Shown here piece by piece: positions 1 to 6,442 of a stretch of DNA of 7,058 nucleotides. Below the pieces are notes generated by a model. That model was not told the DNA's origin. It saw only the letters and a list, made by a program, of their open reading frames with translations, and did no database searches. This DNA comes from Halovenus sp. GTDB lineage: Archaea > Halobacteriota > Halobacteria > Halobacteriales > Haloarculaceae. The translations under genes were made by a program, and so were the position numbers. The stretch lies in contig PUMG01000054.1 of the NCBI GenBank assembly GCA_003551265.1, positions 1-7,058 of the forward strand. The letters are read 5' to 3'. Each line of letters opens with the position of its first letter. The stretch's first letter is position 1.

Positions 1-432
1 CACGACGCACGTCTCCACGAGGACGCGATCCACCGTGGTCCAGCACAGGTCATCCCGGCGGTTCGACAGTCGATGCACAACGCACTCATCGACGCGGAGG
101 TGAAGCTGCTGGAGCCGATTCAGCAGGTCCGTATCGACACACCCAACGAACACATGGGTGCGGCCAGCGGCGAAATCCAGGGTCGCCGTGGCCGTGTCGA
201 CGATATGTACCAGGAGGGTGACCTGATGGTCGTCGAGGGTGTCGCGCCCGTCGATGAGATGATCGGCTTCTCCTCGGACATTCGCTCTGCAACCGAGGGA
301 CGCGCGTCCTGGAACACCGAAAACGCTGGCTTCCAGGTCATGGCTGACAACCTCCAGCCAGAGACAATCGAGCAGATTCGCGAGCGCAAGGGAATGAAGC
401 TCGAACTGCCAGAATCGATCAACTACTTCTAG
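1..432 (+). CDS. fusA: Translation elongation factor 2 (aEF-2), 3' end, partial
   Basis: This GTPase moves tRNA and mRNA through the ribosome after each peptide bond. Only the last 143 residues are present, against roughly 730 for a full archaeal EF-2; the frame is open to the left edge, so the true start lies outside the window. Visible residues cover the end of domain IV and domain V. The peptide [12 protein letters not shown] at residues 5-16 is the diphthamide loop, and H11 (bases 31-33) corresponds to the His that is modified to diphthamide in archaea and eukaryotes. GRRGRV at residues 61-66 is the conserved domain V motif, and the C-terminus ends ELPESINYF. The stop codon TAG shares the palindrome CTAG with the stop of the converging lrp gene, so there is no intergenic spacer. 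Family assignment is very secure. The internal ATG at 73 is not the start. Confidence 0.97.
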   Translation, partial: HDARLHEDAIHRGPAQVIPAVRQSMHNALIDAEVKLLEPIQQVRIDTPNEHMGAASGEIQGRRGRVDDMYQEGDLMVVEGVAPVDEMIGFSSDIRSATEGRASWNTENAGFQVMADNLQPETIEQIRERKGMKLELPESINYF

Positions 433-881
433 ACCTGCAGTTCGAACTGTTCGTGCTCTTTTGCGGGGTTGAGAACGACGCTGGTGTTCGACTCCTTGAT
501 GGCTGGCTCGGTCAACAGCTCTTTGATAGTGTCGTTCATATCGTCGGTGTCTCTGAACTTGCCAATCGCGATGATGTCGTAATCACCGGTCGTTTCGTAG
601 ACGCTCACCATCTGGCTGTGTTCGGTGAGGCTGTTGGTGACCTCGACAAGTGAGCTCCCGTCGACTTTCAACTGCAAGATGGCTGTCACGTCGTACCCGA
701 GGGCGTCGTAGTCGACTTTCGGGGTGTATCCCTGGATAATCCCCTCGTCTTCGAGATCAGAGAGGTGATTCGAGACCGTCGTCACGGAGACATCGAGGTC
801 TTCGGCCAGGCTGCGAAGACTCGCACGCCCGTCGCCAAGGAGTGCATTCACCAACTTCTCGTCCAGATTTTCGTACGTCAT
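429..881 (-). CDS. lrp: Lrp/AsnC family transcriptional regulator next to glnA
   Basis: A 150-residue DNA-binding regulator of the feast/famine type. Residues about 5-50 form the winged helix-turn-helix, with [20 protein letters not shown] at 21-40 as the HTH. Residues about 65-140 form the RAM domain that binds small effectors and builds dimers and octamers; its [11 protein letters not shown] segment at 99-109 is typical. I chose ATG at 881 over an in-frame TTG at 893: related haloarchaeal proteins begin near this MTxENLDE segment, and the TATA-like box at 911-917 predicts a transcript starting near 887, downstream of the TTG. The gene is divergent from glnA, so control of glutamine synthetase, and perhaps of its own promoter, is the natural inference. 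Its 3' end converges on the EF-2 gene with a 4-base overlap. Family call is secure; the regulated target is inferred from context only. Confidence 0.93.
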   Translation of the reverse strand: MTYENLDEKLVNALLGDGRASLRSLAEDLDVSVTTVSNHLSDLEDEGIIQGYTPKVDYDALGYDVTAILQLKVDGSSLVEVTNSLTEHSQMVSVYETTGDYDIIAIGKFRDTDDMNDTIKELLTEPAIKESNTSVVLNPAKEHEQFELQV

Positions 882-910
882 CAACGGAGACAACTCGCTC
901 TACCCATTAG

Positions 911-917
911 AATTTTA
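911..917 (-). promoter_or_regulatory. TATA-like box of lrp
   Basis: Read on the minus strand this is TAAAATT. Its centre is about 33 bases before the ATG at 881, which predicts a start of transcription near 887 and a leader of only a few bases, as is common in haloarchaea. It rests on position and composition only; upstream BRE support is weak. Confidence 0.45.
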
Positions 918-968
918 CGAATATCCAGTTTTCGAGTTCGACGGCAAGGTTTGCTCAGAATGATGGGG

Positions 969-976
969 TTTTAGTT
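969..976 (+). promoter_or_regulatory. TATA-like box of glnA
   Basis: TTTTAGTT lies 31-38 bases before the glnA ATG at 1007, after a GGGG run. A start of transcription near 998 would give a leader of about 9 bases. AGGTG at 995-999 matches the anti-Shine-Dalgarno end of archaeal 16S rRNA, with 7 bases to the ATG, but it would be only partly transcribed if initiation is at 998. This is a positional inference. Confidence 0.45.
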
Positions 977-980
977 GTAG

Positions 981-990
981 TAGCGCGCTA
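981..990. promoter_or_regulatory. Perfect 10-base palindrome, candidate operator in the lrp-glnA region
   Basis: TAGCGCGCTA is its own reverse complement. It lies between the glnA TATA-like box and the predicted transcription start, where a bound protein would block polymerase. A looser pair, TTTTAG at 969-974 and CTAAA at 988-992, surrounds it. Lrp-family proteins bind dyad sites in divergent promoters of this kind, so Lrp is the obvious candidate ligand, but no consensus can be shown from one site. Confidence 0.35.
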
Positions 991-1006
991 AATCAGGTGT
1001 CGAAAG

Positions 1007-2365
1007 ATGACAAGCAACCAGCTATCTAGCGAAGCGGAGAGCGCACTCGAGAGCATCGAGGCGGAGGACGTCGACTTCCTCCGGCTCCAGTTCACGGACA
1101 TTCTGGGGACAGTGAAGAACGTCTCCATTCCGGCCGACCAGGCGGAGAAAGCGTTCGAAGAGGGAATCTACTTCGACGGGTCGTCGATAGACGGCTTCGT
1201 CCGGATTCAGGAGTCGGACATGCGCCTCGAACCGGACCCGGAGACGTTCTCGTTGCTCCCGTGGCGCAACAGCGACCGGGTAACGAGCGCACGGCTCATC
1301 TGTGACGTTATCGACACCTCCTCTGGAGAGCCGTTCGTTGGGGACCCCCGTCGTGTGCTGAAGAACGCAATCGAGCGCGCCGAAGAGATGGGATACCACA
1401 CGGTCAACGTCGGACCGGAGCCTGAGTTCTTCCTGTTCGAAGAAGATGAGGACGGTCGCGCGACGACAGTTACCCACGACAGTGGTGGCTACTTCGATAT
1501 GGCGCCGAAGGACCTGGCACAGGACGTTCGTGGTGACATCATCTACGGTCTCGAAGAGATGGGATTCGAGGTAGAAGCGAGTCACCACGAGGTCGCAGAG
1601 GGGCAGCACGAAATCGACTTCAAGTACGACGATGCACTCACGACAGCAGACAACATCGCCACATTCCGTGCCGTTGTTCGGGCAATCGCCGCTCAGCACG
1701 AGCTCCACGCGACGTTCATGCCCAAACCGATTCCACGAATCAACGGCTCCGGCATGCACACGCACCTGTCACTGTTCACCGAAGACGGCGAGAACGTCTT
1801 CCACGACGACGACGACGAGTTCAATCTCAGCGACACGGCAAAGCAGTTCCTCGCGGGCATTCTCGAACACGCGCCAGCACTCACTGCCGTTTGCAATCCC
1901 ACAGTCAACTCCTACAAGCGCCTCGTCCCGGGCTACGAAGCCCCAGTATACGTCGCCTGGAGCGACGTCAACCGCTCGGCACTGGTCCGCAAGCCAGCAG
2001 CGCGCGTGCCTGCGGCCTCGCGTATCGAACTCCGCTCACCCGACCCGTCGTGTAACCCCTACCTCGCACTGGCCGCGATGATTCATGCCGGTCTCGACGG
2101 CATTGAACGTGGTCTGGACTGTCCAGACCCGGTGCGCGAGAACATCTACGAGTTCGACGAAACCAAGCGTGAGGAGTACGGCATCAACACACTACCCGAA
2201 AACCTCGGCGAAGCCGTCGATGCACTCGAAGCGGACGAGGTCGTCATGGATGCACTGGGTCCCCACACCTCAGAGAAGTTCGTCGAGGCCAAACGCCACG
2301 AGTTCCAGGAGTACCTCATCGATGTCTCGCAGTGGGAACTCGACCGCTACCTCGAAACGTTCTAA
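1007..2365 (+). CDS. glnA: Glutamine synthetase, type I (GSI-alpha-like)
   Basis: Makes glutamine from glutamate, ammonium and ATP in the cytoplasm, as a dodecamer. Length is 452 residues, usual for GSI-alpha. Visible motifs in order: FDGSSIDGF at 56-64; FVRIQESDM at 64-72, whose R66 matches the Arg that mediates glutamine feedback inhibition in Bacillus-type enzymes; GPEPEFF at 136-142; [11 protein letters not shown] at 195-205 with metal-ligand glutamates; [11 protein letters not shown] at 246-256 with metal-ligand H251; the ATP/substrate segment [13 protein letters not shown] at 301-313; and RIELRSPD at 339-346. The region of the enterobacterial adenylylation tyrosine reads ENIYEFDE (378-385) rather than NLYDLP, so control by adenylylation is unlikely and allosteric or protein-partner control is more likely. 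The ATG at 1007 fits both the family N-terminus and the promoter. It is divergent from lrp, which probably regulates it. Confidence 0.97.
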   Translation: MTSNQLSSEAESALESIEAEDVDFLRLQFTDILGTVKNVSIPADQAEKAFEEGIYFDGSSIDGFVRIQESDMRLEPDPETFSLLPWRNSDRVTSARLICDVIDTSSGEPFVGDPRRVLKNAIERAEEMGYHTVNVGPEPEFFLFEEDEDGRATTVTHDSGGYFDMAPKDLAQDVRGDIIYGLEEMGFEVEASHHEVAEGQHEIDFKYDDALTTADNIATFRAVVRAIAAQHELHATFMPKPIPRINGSGMHTHLSLFTEDGENVFHDDDDEFNLSDTAKQFLAGILEHAPALTAVCNPTVNSYKRLVPGYEAPVYVAWSDVNRSALVRKPAARVPAASRIELRSPDPSCNPYLALAAMIHAGLDGIERGLDCPDPVRENIYEFDETKREEYGINTLPENLGEAVDALEADEVVMDALGPHTSEKFVEAKRHEFQEYLIDVSQWELDRYLETF

Positions 2366-2372
2366 CACTGTC

Positions 2373-2404
2373 GGACGAAAATCATGGCGAACTTTCGCCC
2401 GTCC
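2373..2404. terminator. Hairpin between convergent glnA and membrane-protein gene
   Basis: An outer stem GGACG (2373-2377) pairs with CGTCC (2400-2404). Inside it GGCGAA (2386-2391) pairs with TTCGCC (2394-2399), leaving an 8-base bulge on the left side. On the minus strand a T-rich stretch (TTTTATAC, bases 2405-2412) lies between the stop codon at 2413 and the hairpin. Location between two converging stops 47 bases apart supports a bidirectional terminator. Archaeal termination depends mostly on T-runs, so the hairpin could instead set the RNA 3' end by processing. Confidence 0.45.
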
Positions 2405-2412
2405 GTATAAAA

Positions 2413-2898
2413 TCACTTGCGGAGGTTCCGGAGTCTGTCGAGCACTCGGCCGGGAACACCGAAAGCGGTGAGACCGACACCGACCAGCAACATGAGTACG
2501 TACAGTCCGAGCGTCGAGAGCCAGACCACTATCATTGCGAGAACGGCCCAGCCACCATCGAGAAAGTAAAACGCACCGAGTGTCATCACGGTTCCATAGA
2601 GTAACACGAGGTAGGGACCCCACCCGGTGGCGTGGCCGCGTCGGATGCGACGTCTAACGTACTGTTTCAGGTCGCCTTCGAGCTGCTTGCGGTGGACCGT
2701 GCGCTCTTCGACGTCGGTCCCTAACTCCTCGAGTTCGCGCTGGAGGTCGCGCAACTCATCGCGGGTGACGAACTCCCGTTCACGCTGTGTGCGACTCGTT
2801 CGCTCACCGCTGCTGTCGGTCTGTGCTGGCTCCTGGTCGGCCGACGACTCGTCGGTCTCCGGCCGATCCTCGTCTGTCGGCCCGTCAGCTTCACCCAT
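2413..2898 (-). CDS. Conserved-looking membrane protein with acidic head and coiled coil
   Basis: Function not recognised. The 161-residue product has three parts. Residues 1-35 are very acidic and probably disordered. Residues about 42-88 form a charged coiled-coil-like helix (RDELRDLQRELEELG at 46-60) ending in a basic patch, VRRRIRRGH. Then come two or three membrane segments at about 95-113 and 116-148, and a basic tail (RVLDRLRNLRK). The charge pattern suggests the coiled coil is cytoplasmic. I chose ATG at 2898: the longer frame to 2961 would need a GTG start and would add an arginine-rich stretch unlike haloarchaeal N-termini. It converges on glnA and is divergent from the small membrane-protein gene at 3018, which might share its promoter region; a functional link to either is not shown. 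It could be a membrane tether or scaffold, but that is speculation. Confidence 0.8.
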   Translation of the reverse strand: MGEADGPTDEDRPETDESSADQEPAQTDSSGERTSRTQREREFVTRDELRDLQRELEELGTDVEERTVHRKQLEGDLKQYVRRRIRRGHATGWGPYLVLLYGTVMTLGAFYFLDGGWAVLAMIVVWLSTLGLYVLMLLVGVGLTAFGVPGRVLDRLRNLRK

Positions 2899-2987
2899 AG
2901 TCGCTCGTTGTCTAAGCCGTCGTAGCGATACCTGTTGTAGTTGCCGGTCTCCTCTCGCCACCGACAGAACCAGCCCACCTCGAAAGC

Positions 2988-2995
2988 GCTTAAAC
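2988..2995 (+). promoter_or_regulatory. TATA box of the 3018 membrane-protein gene
   Basis: GCTTAAAC, preceded by the purine-rich BRE-like CGAAAGC (2981-2987), is centred about 26-27 bases before the ATG at 3018. That is the classic spacing for a leaderless haloarchaeal transcript. There is no Shine-Dalgarno sequence before the ATG, in agreement. This is the best-formed promoter in the window. Confidence 0.65.
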
Positions 2996-3017
2996 CTTCG
3001 ACGGCGACGACCTGTGT

Positions 3018-3413
3018 ATGGAGCGGTGTCGACTGCGAATTCGTCGGGCGACGGCCGTCTTACTCGTGAGCAGCGCTGTCCTCATCTTGCCGGGTCTCGC
3101 TGGCGTTGGTTCGTCGCTCTCGTTCATCGGAGTGCTGACCATTTCCGGTATTGCGCTCGCACTCATCCGAACCCAACTCGCCAGTGCTGGGACTGCCCTG
3201 AGCAATCACCTCGGGCAGTACGTGTCGGACCTCTGGATGGCACCGCTGGTCGTCGCCGCGGTGCTCGCTGTCTTCTCCGACGCCTCGGCACCCGAGTTAC
3301 AGGCGCTGGGCGGCTTCGTCGGTTTTGCAGGGATGCTCAACTACTTCCTGACCCCGGTGTATCTGTTCGTCTACGCGATGGGTCTTCGGAGTGTTCGCGC
3401 TGTCACTGGTTGA
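3018..3413 (+). CDS. Small hydrophobic multi-pass membrane protein, unknown function
   Basis: Not recognised as a named family. The product has 131 residues with a basic start (MERCRLRIRR), then likely membrane segments at about 12-30, 33-51, 73-88 and 98-121, and a short basic end. The positive-inside rule places the N-terminus in the cytoplasm, and four passes would place the C-terminus there too. No catalytic or metal-binding motif is visible. The ATG at 3018 is well supported by the leaderless-type promoter at 2988-2995. It is divergent from the coiled-coil membrane-protein gene, with 119 bases between starts, and converges on trm1 with the 80-base inverted-repeat element beginning 12 bases after its stop. 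Third positions are G+C-rich like the core genes, so it is likely a real resident gene. Confidence 0.75.
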   Translation: MERCRLRIRRATAVLLVSSAVLILPGLAGVGSSLSFIGVLTISGIALALIRTQLASAGTALSNHLGQYVSDLWMAPLVVAAVLAVFSDASAPELQALGGFVGFAGMLNYFLTPVYLFVYAMGLRSVRAVTG

Positions 3414-3424
3414 ATACCTGCGCT

Positions 3425-3504
3425 ATAGGGAGTATCGTACCTGTACAGCGATTCTCGCTGTACGTCACAGCGAGAAATCTATGATGACGTACGATACTCC
3501 CTAT
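3425..3504. repeat. 80-base element with 16-base terminal inverted repeats and inner hairpins
   Basis: ATAGGGAGTATCGTAC (3425-3440) is perfectly complementary to GTACGATACTCCCTAT (3489-3504). Within the 48-base interior, GTACAGCGA (3443-3451) pairs with TCGCTGTAC (3455-3463) over a 3-base loop. Alternatively TTCTCGCTGT (3452-3461) pairs with ACAGCGAGAA (3467-3476); the two inner hairpins exclude each other. TACGTCA (3461-3467) can also pair with TGACGTA (3485-3491). The element starts 12 bases after the stop of the + strand gene and runs 26 bases into the 3' end of trm1. It could be a bidirectional terminator or 3'-end RNA structure, or a miniature mobile element. I see no clean target-site duplication and cannot tell these apart from one copy. 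Confidence 0.8.
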
Positions 3505-4594
3505 CGTCGCTGGTTGCCGACCGTATCTCGTCGACGGCAGCAGGTGTCTTGAACGTCGTACCGCCGTAGTGTGTCCTCGACACCTCGTATCCTGCCTCAC
3601 GAAGGTCGCCAAGGAACGTCGACATTGCATTCGCTGAGCGTCCCCAGCGCTTGCACAGACGGTGCTGGTCGTAATGCGTGGGGAGTGCAAGCTCGCCAGC
3701 CAGCAGTTCCAGTAGGCTGTCGATTTTCTTCTGCGTCCCGAACTCCTCGCTCACGTACGCGCGGACCGTCTCCACGAACGACCGCTCACAGGTTCCAGCG
3801 AGCCAGACCGGTCCCGCAGTCTGGATGCCGTAACCACAGTTCGGACACGATGACGGCGGGTTCGCGATGAGCCCGGTTTCGCTGTCACGGTAGAGACAGT
3901 GCTCGCAGTGATAGATGTAGCCGAGCTGGTCTATCATCTCGTTGGCGACGGTGGCCCCGCGGTCGAGTTCGAGGTATGTCCGGACGTAGTGTTTTGTCGC
4001 GTGAGTCAGCAACGGACGGGGAGCAATGTCGTACCGTGCCCCGGTGCGAACCAGCGCCGACAGCAGAATTCGGACACCCATTTCGGCGTGGTACTCCGTG
4101 TTCCGCGGGACTGCACTGTAACTCCGGACGCCACTTTCGAAGTGTGCGCCACAGAGGGGTGCGGTGTCTGTCGCCGTCACACACAGCAGATTGCGTGTTC
4201 CGCGAAAGGCGGCGTCGACGAACGGAATCGGCGTGCCGAAGGGGTCGATGTCGACGACGTCGAAGTACGTCTCGTGGAGCACAGCGTTGACGTCGCGCTC
4301 GAGGACCTCCCCGTCGACATCGTTTTGTCGGAGGTTCTCACGACAGAGCGCAGTCGCTTCTTCGTCGATGTCACAGCAGGTTACCTCCCAGCCATCTGCG
4401 CCTGCCCGGACGCCCCGGATTCCGCTGGCTGTCATCGCATCGAGATACGTCTCAGCGCGTGGCTCGCGCTCGCGGTACGCACGCAAGACTGCGACTGTGA
4501 GGTCCCGATTGAGTTCCTGGACCGGGTTGAAAAACACCGAGCCGTCGTCCTCGTCTGGAATGACTACTCTGACGGTCCCCTCCCGAACGTTCAT
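3479..4594 (-). CDS. trm1: tRNA (guanine(26)-N2)-dimethyltransferase
   Basis: Uses S-adenosylmethionine to methylate G26 of tRNA twice, at the hinge between the D and anticodon stems. With the ATG at 4594 it has 371 residues, normal for haloarchaeal Trm1. Motifs: FFNPVQELNRDLTV at 21-34, the SAM-binding DAMTASGIRGVR at 52-63, the catalytic DIDPFGTP at 115-122, and a zinc ribbon formed by C230, C233, C250 and C253. The frame is open further up to an ATG at 4681, but those 29 residues are arginine-rich (RSRCRRRS), unlike haloarchaeal N-termini, and Trm1 relatives start near MxVxEG. Residues 364-369 are encoded within the right arm of the inverted repeat at 3425-3504, so the last residues (TSDDREYRTSS) may be a recent replacement or extension. 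It follows the lipoprotein gene on the same strand but probably has its own promoter. Confidence 0.95.
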   Translation of the reverse strand: MNVREGTVRVVIPDEDDGSVFFNPVQELNRDLTVAVLRAYREREPRAETYLDAMTASGIRGVRAGADGWEVTCCDIDEEATALCRENLRQNDVDGEVLERDVNAVLHETYFDVVDIDPFGTPIPFVDAAFRGTRNLLCVTATDTAPLCGAHFESGVRSYSAVPRNTEYHAEMGVRILLSALVRTGARYDIAPRPLLTHATKHYVRTYLELDRGATVANEMIDQLGYIYHCEHCLYRDSETGLIANPPSSCPNCGYGIQTAGPVWLAGTCERSFVETVRAYVSEEFGTQKKIDSLLELLAGELALPTHYDQHRLCKRWGRSANAMSTFLGDLREAGYEVSRTHYGGTTFKTPAAVDEIRSATSDDREYRTSS

Positions 4595-4618
4595 GCTCCG
4601 ACGACGGCACCGGCTCCG

Positions 4619-4623
4619 AAAAA
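4619..4623 (-). promoter_or_regulatory. Candidate T-rich promoter box for leaderless trm1
   Basis: On the minus strand GTTTTTC is centred about 27 bases before the ATG at 4594, the right distance for a leaderless transcript. A stronger-looking TATA sequence, GTTTATTTTG (4692-4701 on the minus strand), followed by GAGGAG just before the ATG at 4681, would start transcription near 4670. That gives trm1 a leader of about 75 bases. Which one is used cannot be decided here. Confidence 0.3.
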
Positions 4624-4708
4624 CGCCACGGTTCGGACCTCGAAAGCGAAGTTCTCGCTCTTGTCGCTGGAGGTTTCTCATCGCTCCTCACACAAAATAA
4701 ACCATATG

Positions 4709-4736
4709 ACGATATATCAAACGGCAATTGTATCGT
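4709..4736. repeat. Short inverted repeat between lipoprotein gene and trm1
   Basis: ACGATA (4709-4714) pairs with TATCGT (4731-4736) over a 16-base AT-rich loop, in the 198-base space between the lipoprotein stop and the trm1 start. It could help end the lipoprotein transcript or serve as a site upstream of the trm1 promoter. A six-base stem can arise by chance in AT-rich DNA. Confidence 0.25.
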
Positions 4737-4792
4737 TGGGATTGAGGCCAATAATATGTACGGAAATATGCTAGACGTAACGCGATTAATAT

Positions 4793-6400
4793 CTACTGTA
4801 CATCATCGAAGGCTGTACGCGGGATATCCCACTCAATTGCCAAGACACGGTCGTGGACAGCCAAATTCTGCAAGTGCTCCTGATACCGCTCGTAGAACTC
4901 CGAAAGTTTCTCTCGGTCAATTACATAGTCACTCCCAAACGAGGACAGCCCTGCTTGCACAATTATAAAGCCTGTGTCGCTCCGCTCGAGGTATTCCTCT
5001 GTGAATATAAGGTCTTCTGCATCACCGACGTACCGGTCGTCCTGTCGGGTCAGTGACTCACGATCACTTGGTAACTCGTTTTTGCCGACGATTGCTGGGA
5101 ATTCACTCACTGCGCTTTCAACGGGCAGTCTGATGTACAGTGTCTCACCTTGGTTGAGTACAAGCGGAGAAACGAAGTCATCGGTATCATCAAGACCTTC
5201 TGTTGTGGTTTCTGGAACCGGTTTGCGGTAATAGTATGTTGACTCAAAATCTGCGGTAATATTTGATGTCTTGGGGCCAATTCCAAGGATTTTGAGTGGA
5301 CCATACACGGCGTCTGCTCCAGTATTCTGAATTTCCACTGTCTGGATTTCCACATCAAACCGTACCTCTCGCTCGAAATCTGGTTCCACAAAATACGAGT
5401 TCAGCCAGTCTGGTCCAGAGTCGTGTTCTGCGTGTATCTCTGTTCCTGAGTACCACGTAGACGTGGTTTCATCCGTCAAAATCTCTGTCCCGTTCAGACT
5501 ATCGTCCGCCCCTTGCACACTCGATTCAGCGAAATCATACGCATATGAATAGGAATGTAACACGCCATCGTCTGCAATGACCGCAGTGCCATCGAACGCA
5601 TCGATTACTGTGTGCTCACGCTCTCTGACGAGGTACATATCGTACTCTGTGCCGTCTGTGTTCCTTCCGGGGATAGACACACTTTCAGTTGCGTTAAACA
5701 CGGGAATGACCGCCTCGTCGTACTCGCGTGTTATCGGACTGATTCCATGCCTACTGAGTACTGTCGAGAGCTCCACCTCAATCTGTGCATTTAGTGAAGG
5801 AGGACTCTCTGAATTATCGAATGAGACTGTGTCGATACGACCACCTGTGGTCTCCCAACCATACTGGTCAGCAGCGTGGTCATACACTTCATAAAATACG
5901 AGGTGGTCAGTAATTGGATTGTCCAGGTCTGTGTACTCAATGTGGTCACCAGGTGGAAGCACTGGTTCAGTGTGTCTAAATACGAGATTCGAAAAGTCAT
6001 CGCCTGCATAATGTCGCTGGGTCCTGTCACCGATTGTATCGTGTTCCTCTGATTCCTCAATCTGCTTTTCAAATAGAGATGTGGCCGTTACTGTTCGATC
6101 TGGTGTTACGGTGACCTCCATTTCCATCTTCTCTCTCGGGATTTCCTCATCTGGCTCTGCCACCGTTATTGTACGCGAATACGAATATGGATAGTTGGGA
6201 AGTTGGGACAGGTGGGCGTCTGAGTGAAACCAATCATAGCCATATACCTCAGCGGACGGGTCGATGGCAAGAATATTTTGGAGCGGTTCAGCGCTATCAG
6301 GTGCTTCCTCATCACTAAATGGATTGTAGGAGGAACAGCCAGAGAGAGCAGTGACTCCACCTGCGAGAACGACTAGAGCTTCTCGCCTATTGAGTACCAT
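4793..6400 (-). CDS. Large Tat-exported lipoprotein, unknown function
   Basis: Function not recognised. The 535-residue product begins MVLNRREALVVLAGGVTALS and then GC. This is a short signal with a twin arginine at R5-R6, a hydrophobic stretch at 8-18 and the lipobox LSGC at 19-22, so C22 should be lipid-anchored outside the membrane after Tat export, the usual haloarchaeal route. The remaining 514 residues are acidic, tyrosine-rich and beta-strand-like (runs such as VRFDVEIQTVEIQNTGA), with no further membrane segment, zinc motif or catalytic signature I know. Only one Cys is visible. I chose ATG at 6400 because the longer frame to 6421 needs GTG, spoils the signal peptide, and lies upstream of the predicted transcription start. 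A+T content is well above the neighbours (40% G+C at 5221-5280), suggesting acquisition from elsewhere. No partner gene lies beside it; roles in substrate binding or surface attachment are possible but unproven. Confidence 0.85.
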   Translation of the reverse strand: MVLNRREALVVLAGGVTALSGCSSYNPFSDEEAPDSAEPLQNILAIDPSAEVYGYDWFHSDAHLSQLPNYPYSYSRTITVAEPDEEIPREKMEMEVTVTPDRTVTATSLFEKQIEESEEHDTIGDRTQRHYAGDDFSNLVFRHTEPVLPPGDHIEYTDLDNPITDHLVFYEVYDHAADQYGWETTGGRIDTVSFDNSESPPSLNAQIEVELSTVLSRHGISPITREYDEAVIPVFNATESVSIPGRNTDGTEYDMYLVREREHTVIDAFDGTAVIADDGVLHSYSYAYDFAESSVQGADDSLNGTEILTDETTSTWYSGTEIHAEHDSGPDWLNSYFVEPDFEREVRFDVEIQTVEIQNTGADAVYGPLKILGIGPKTSNITADFESTYYYRKPVPETTTEGLDDTDDFVSPLVLNQGETLYIRLPVESAVSEFPAIVGKNELPSDRESLTRQDDRYVGDAEDLIFTEEYLERSDTGFIIVQAGLSSFGSDYVIDREKLSEFYERYQEHLQNLAVHDRVLAIEWDIPRTAFDDVQ

Positions 6401-6424
6401 ACATAACTCTCTCTTGTACACGGG

Positions 6425-6432
6425 TAAAATAA
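6425..6432 (-). promoter_or_regulatory. TATA box of the lipoprotein gene
   Basis: On the minus strand TTATTTTA is centred about 27-28 bases before the ATG at 6400 and is preceded by purine-rich GGAACCAA. The spacing predicts a leaderless transcript starting at or next to the ATG. No Shine-Dalgarno sequence is present. Good position and composition; not experimentally supported. Confidence 0.55.
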
Positions 6433-6442
6433 TTGGTTCCCT

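Noticed and set aside
882..893. TTG start for Lrp four codons upstream
   Set aside because: The ATG at 881 fits the family and the predicted transcription start, which lies downstream of the TTG.
1022..1765. 247-codon minus-strand open frame opposite glnA
   Set aside because: Antisense shadow of glnA caused by biased codon use; glnA motifs are unambiguous.
2899..2961. GTG start for the coiled-coil membrane protein
   Set aside because: It adds 21 mostly basic residues (RLRQRA-like) before a clean ATG-led acidic N-terminus.
2627..3484. 285-codon + strand open frame, rich in Arg and Ser
   Set aside because: Its composition is unlike haloarchaeal proteins, and it overlaps both membrane-protein genes and the inverted-repeat element.
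3418..3511. Target-site duplication around the 80-base element
   Set aside because: CGCT occurs on both sides but three bases out of register with the arm ends, and four bases is too short to count.
4595..4681. N-terminal extension of Trm1 to the ATG at 4681
   Set aside because: The 29 extra residues are arginine-rich and lie outside the family's usual N-terminus; the open frame is probably chance.
3899..4774. Long + strand open frame (291 codons) opposite trm1
   Set aside because: It mirrors the G+C-rich codon pattern of trm1, runs across its start into AT-rich DNA, and its product shows no domain; the opposite strand is a secure enzyme.
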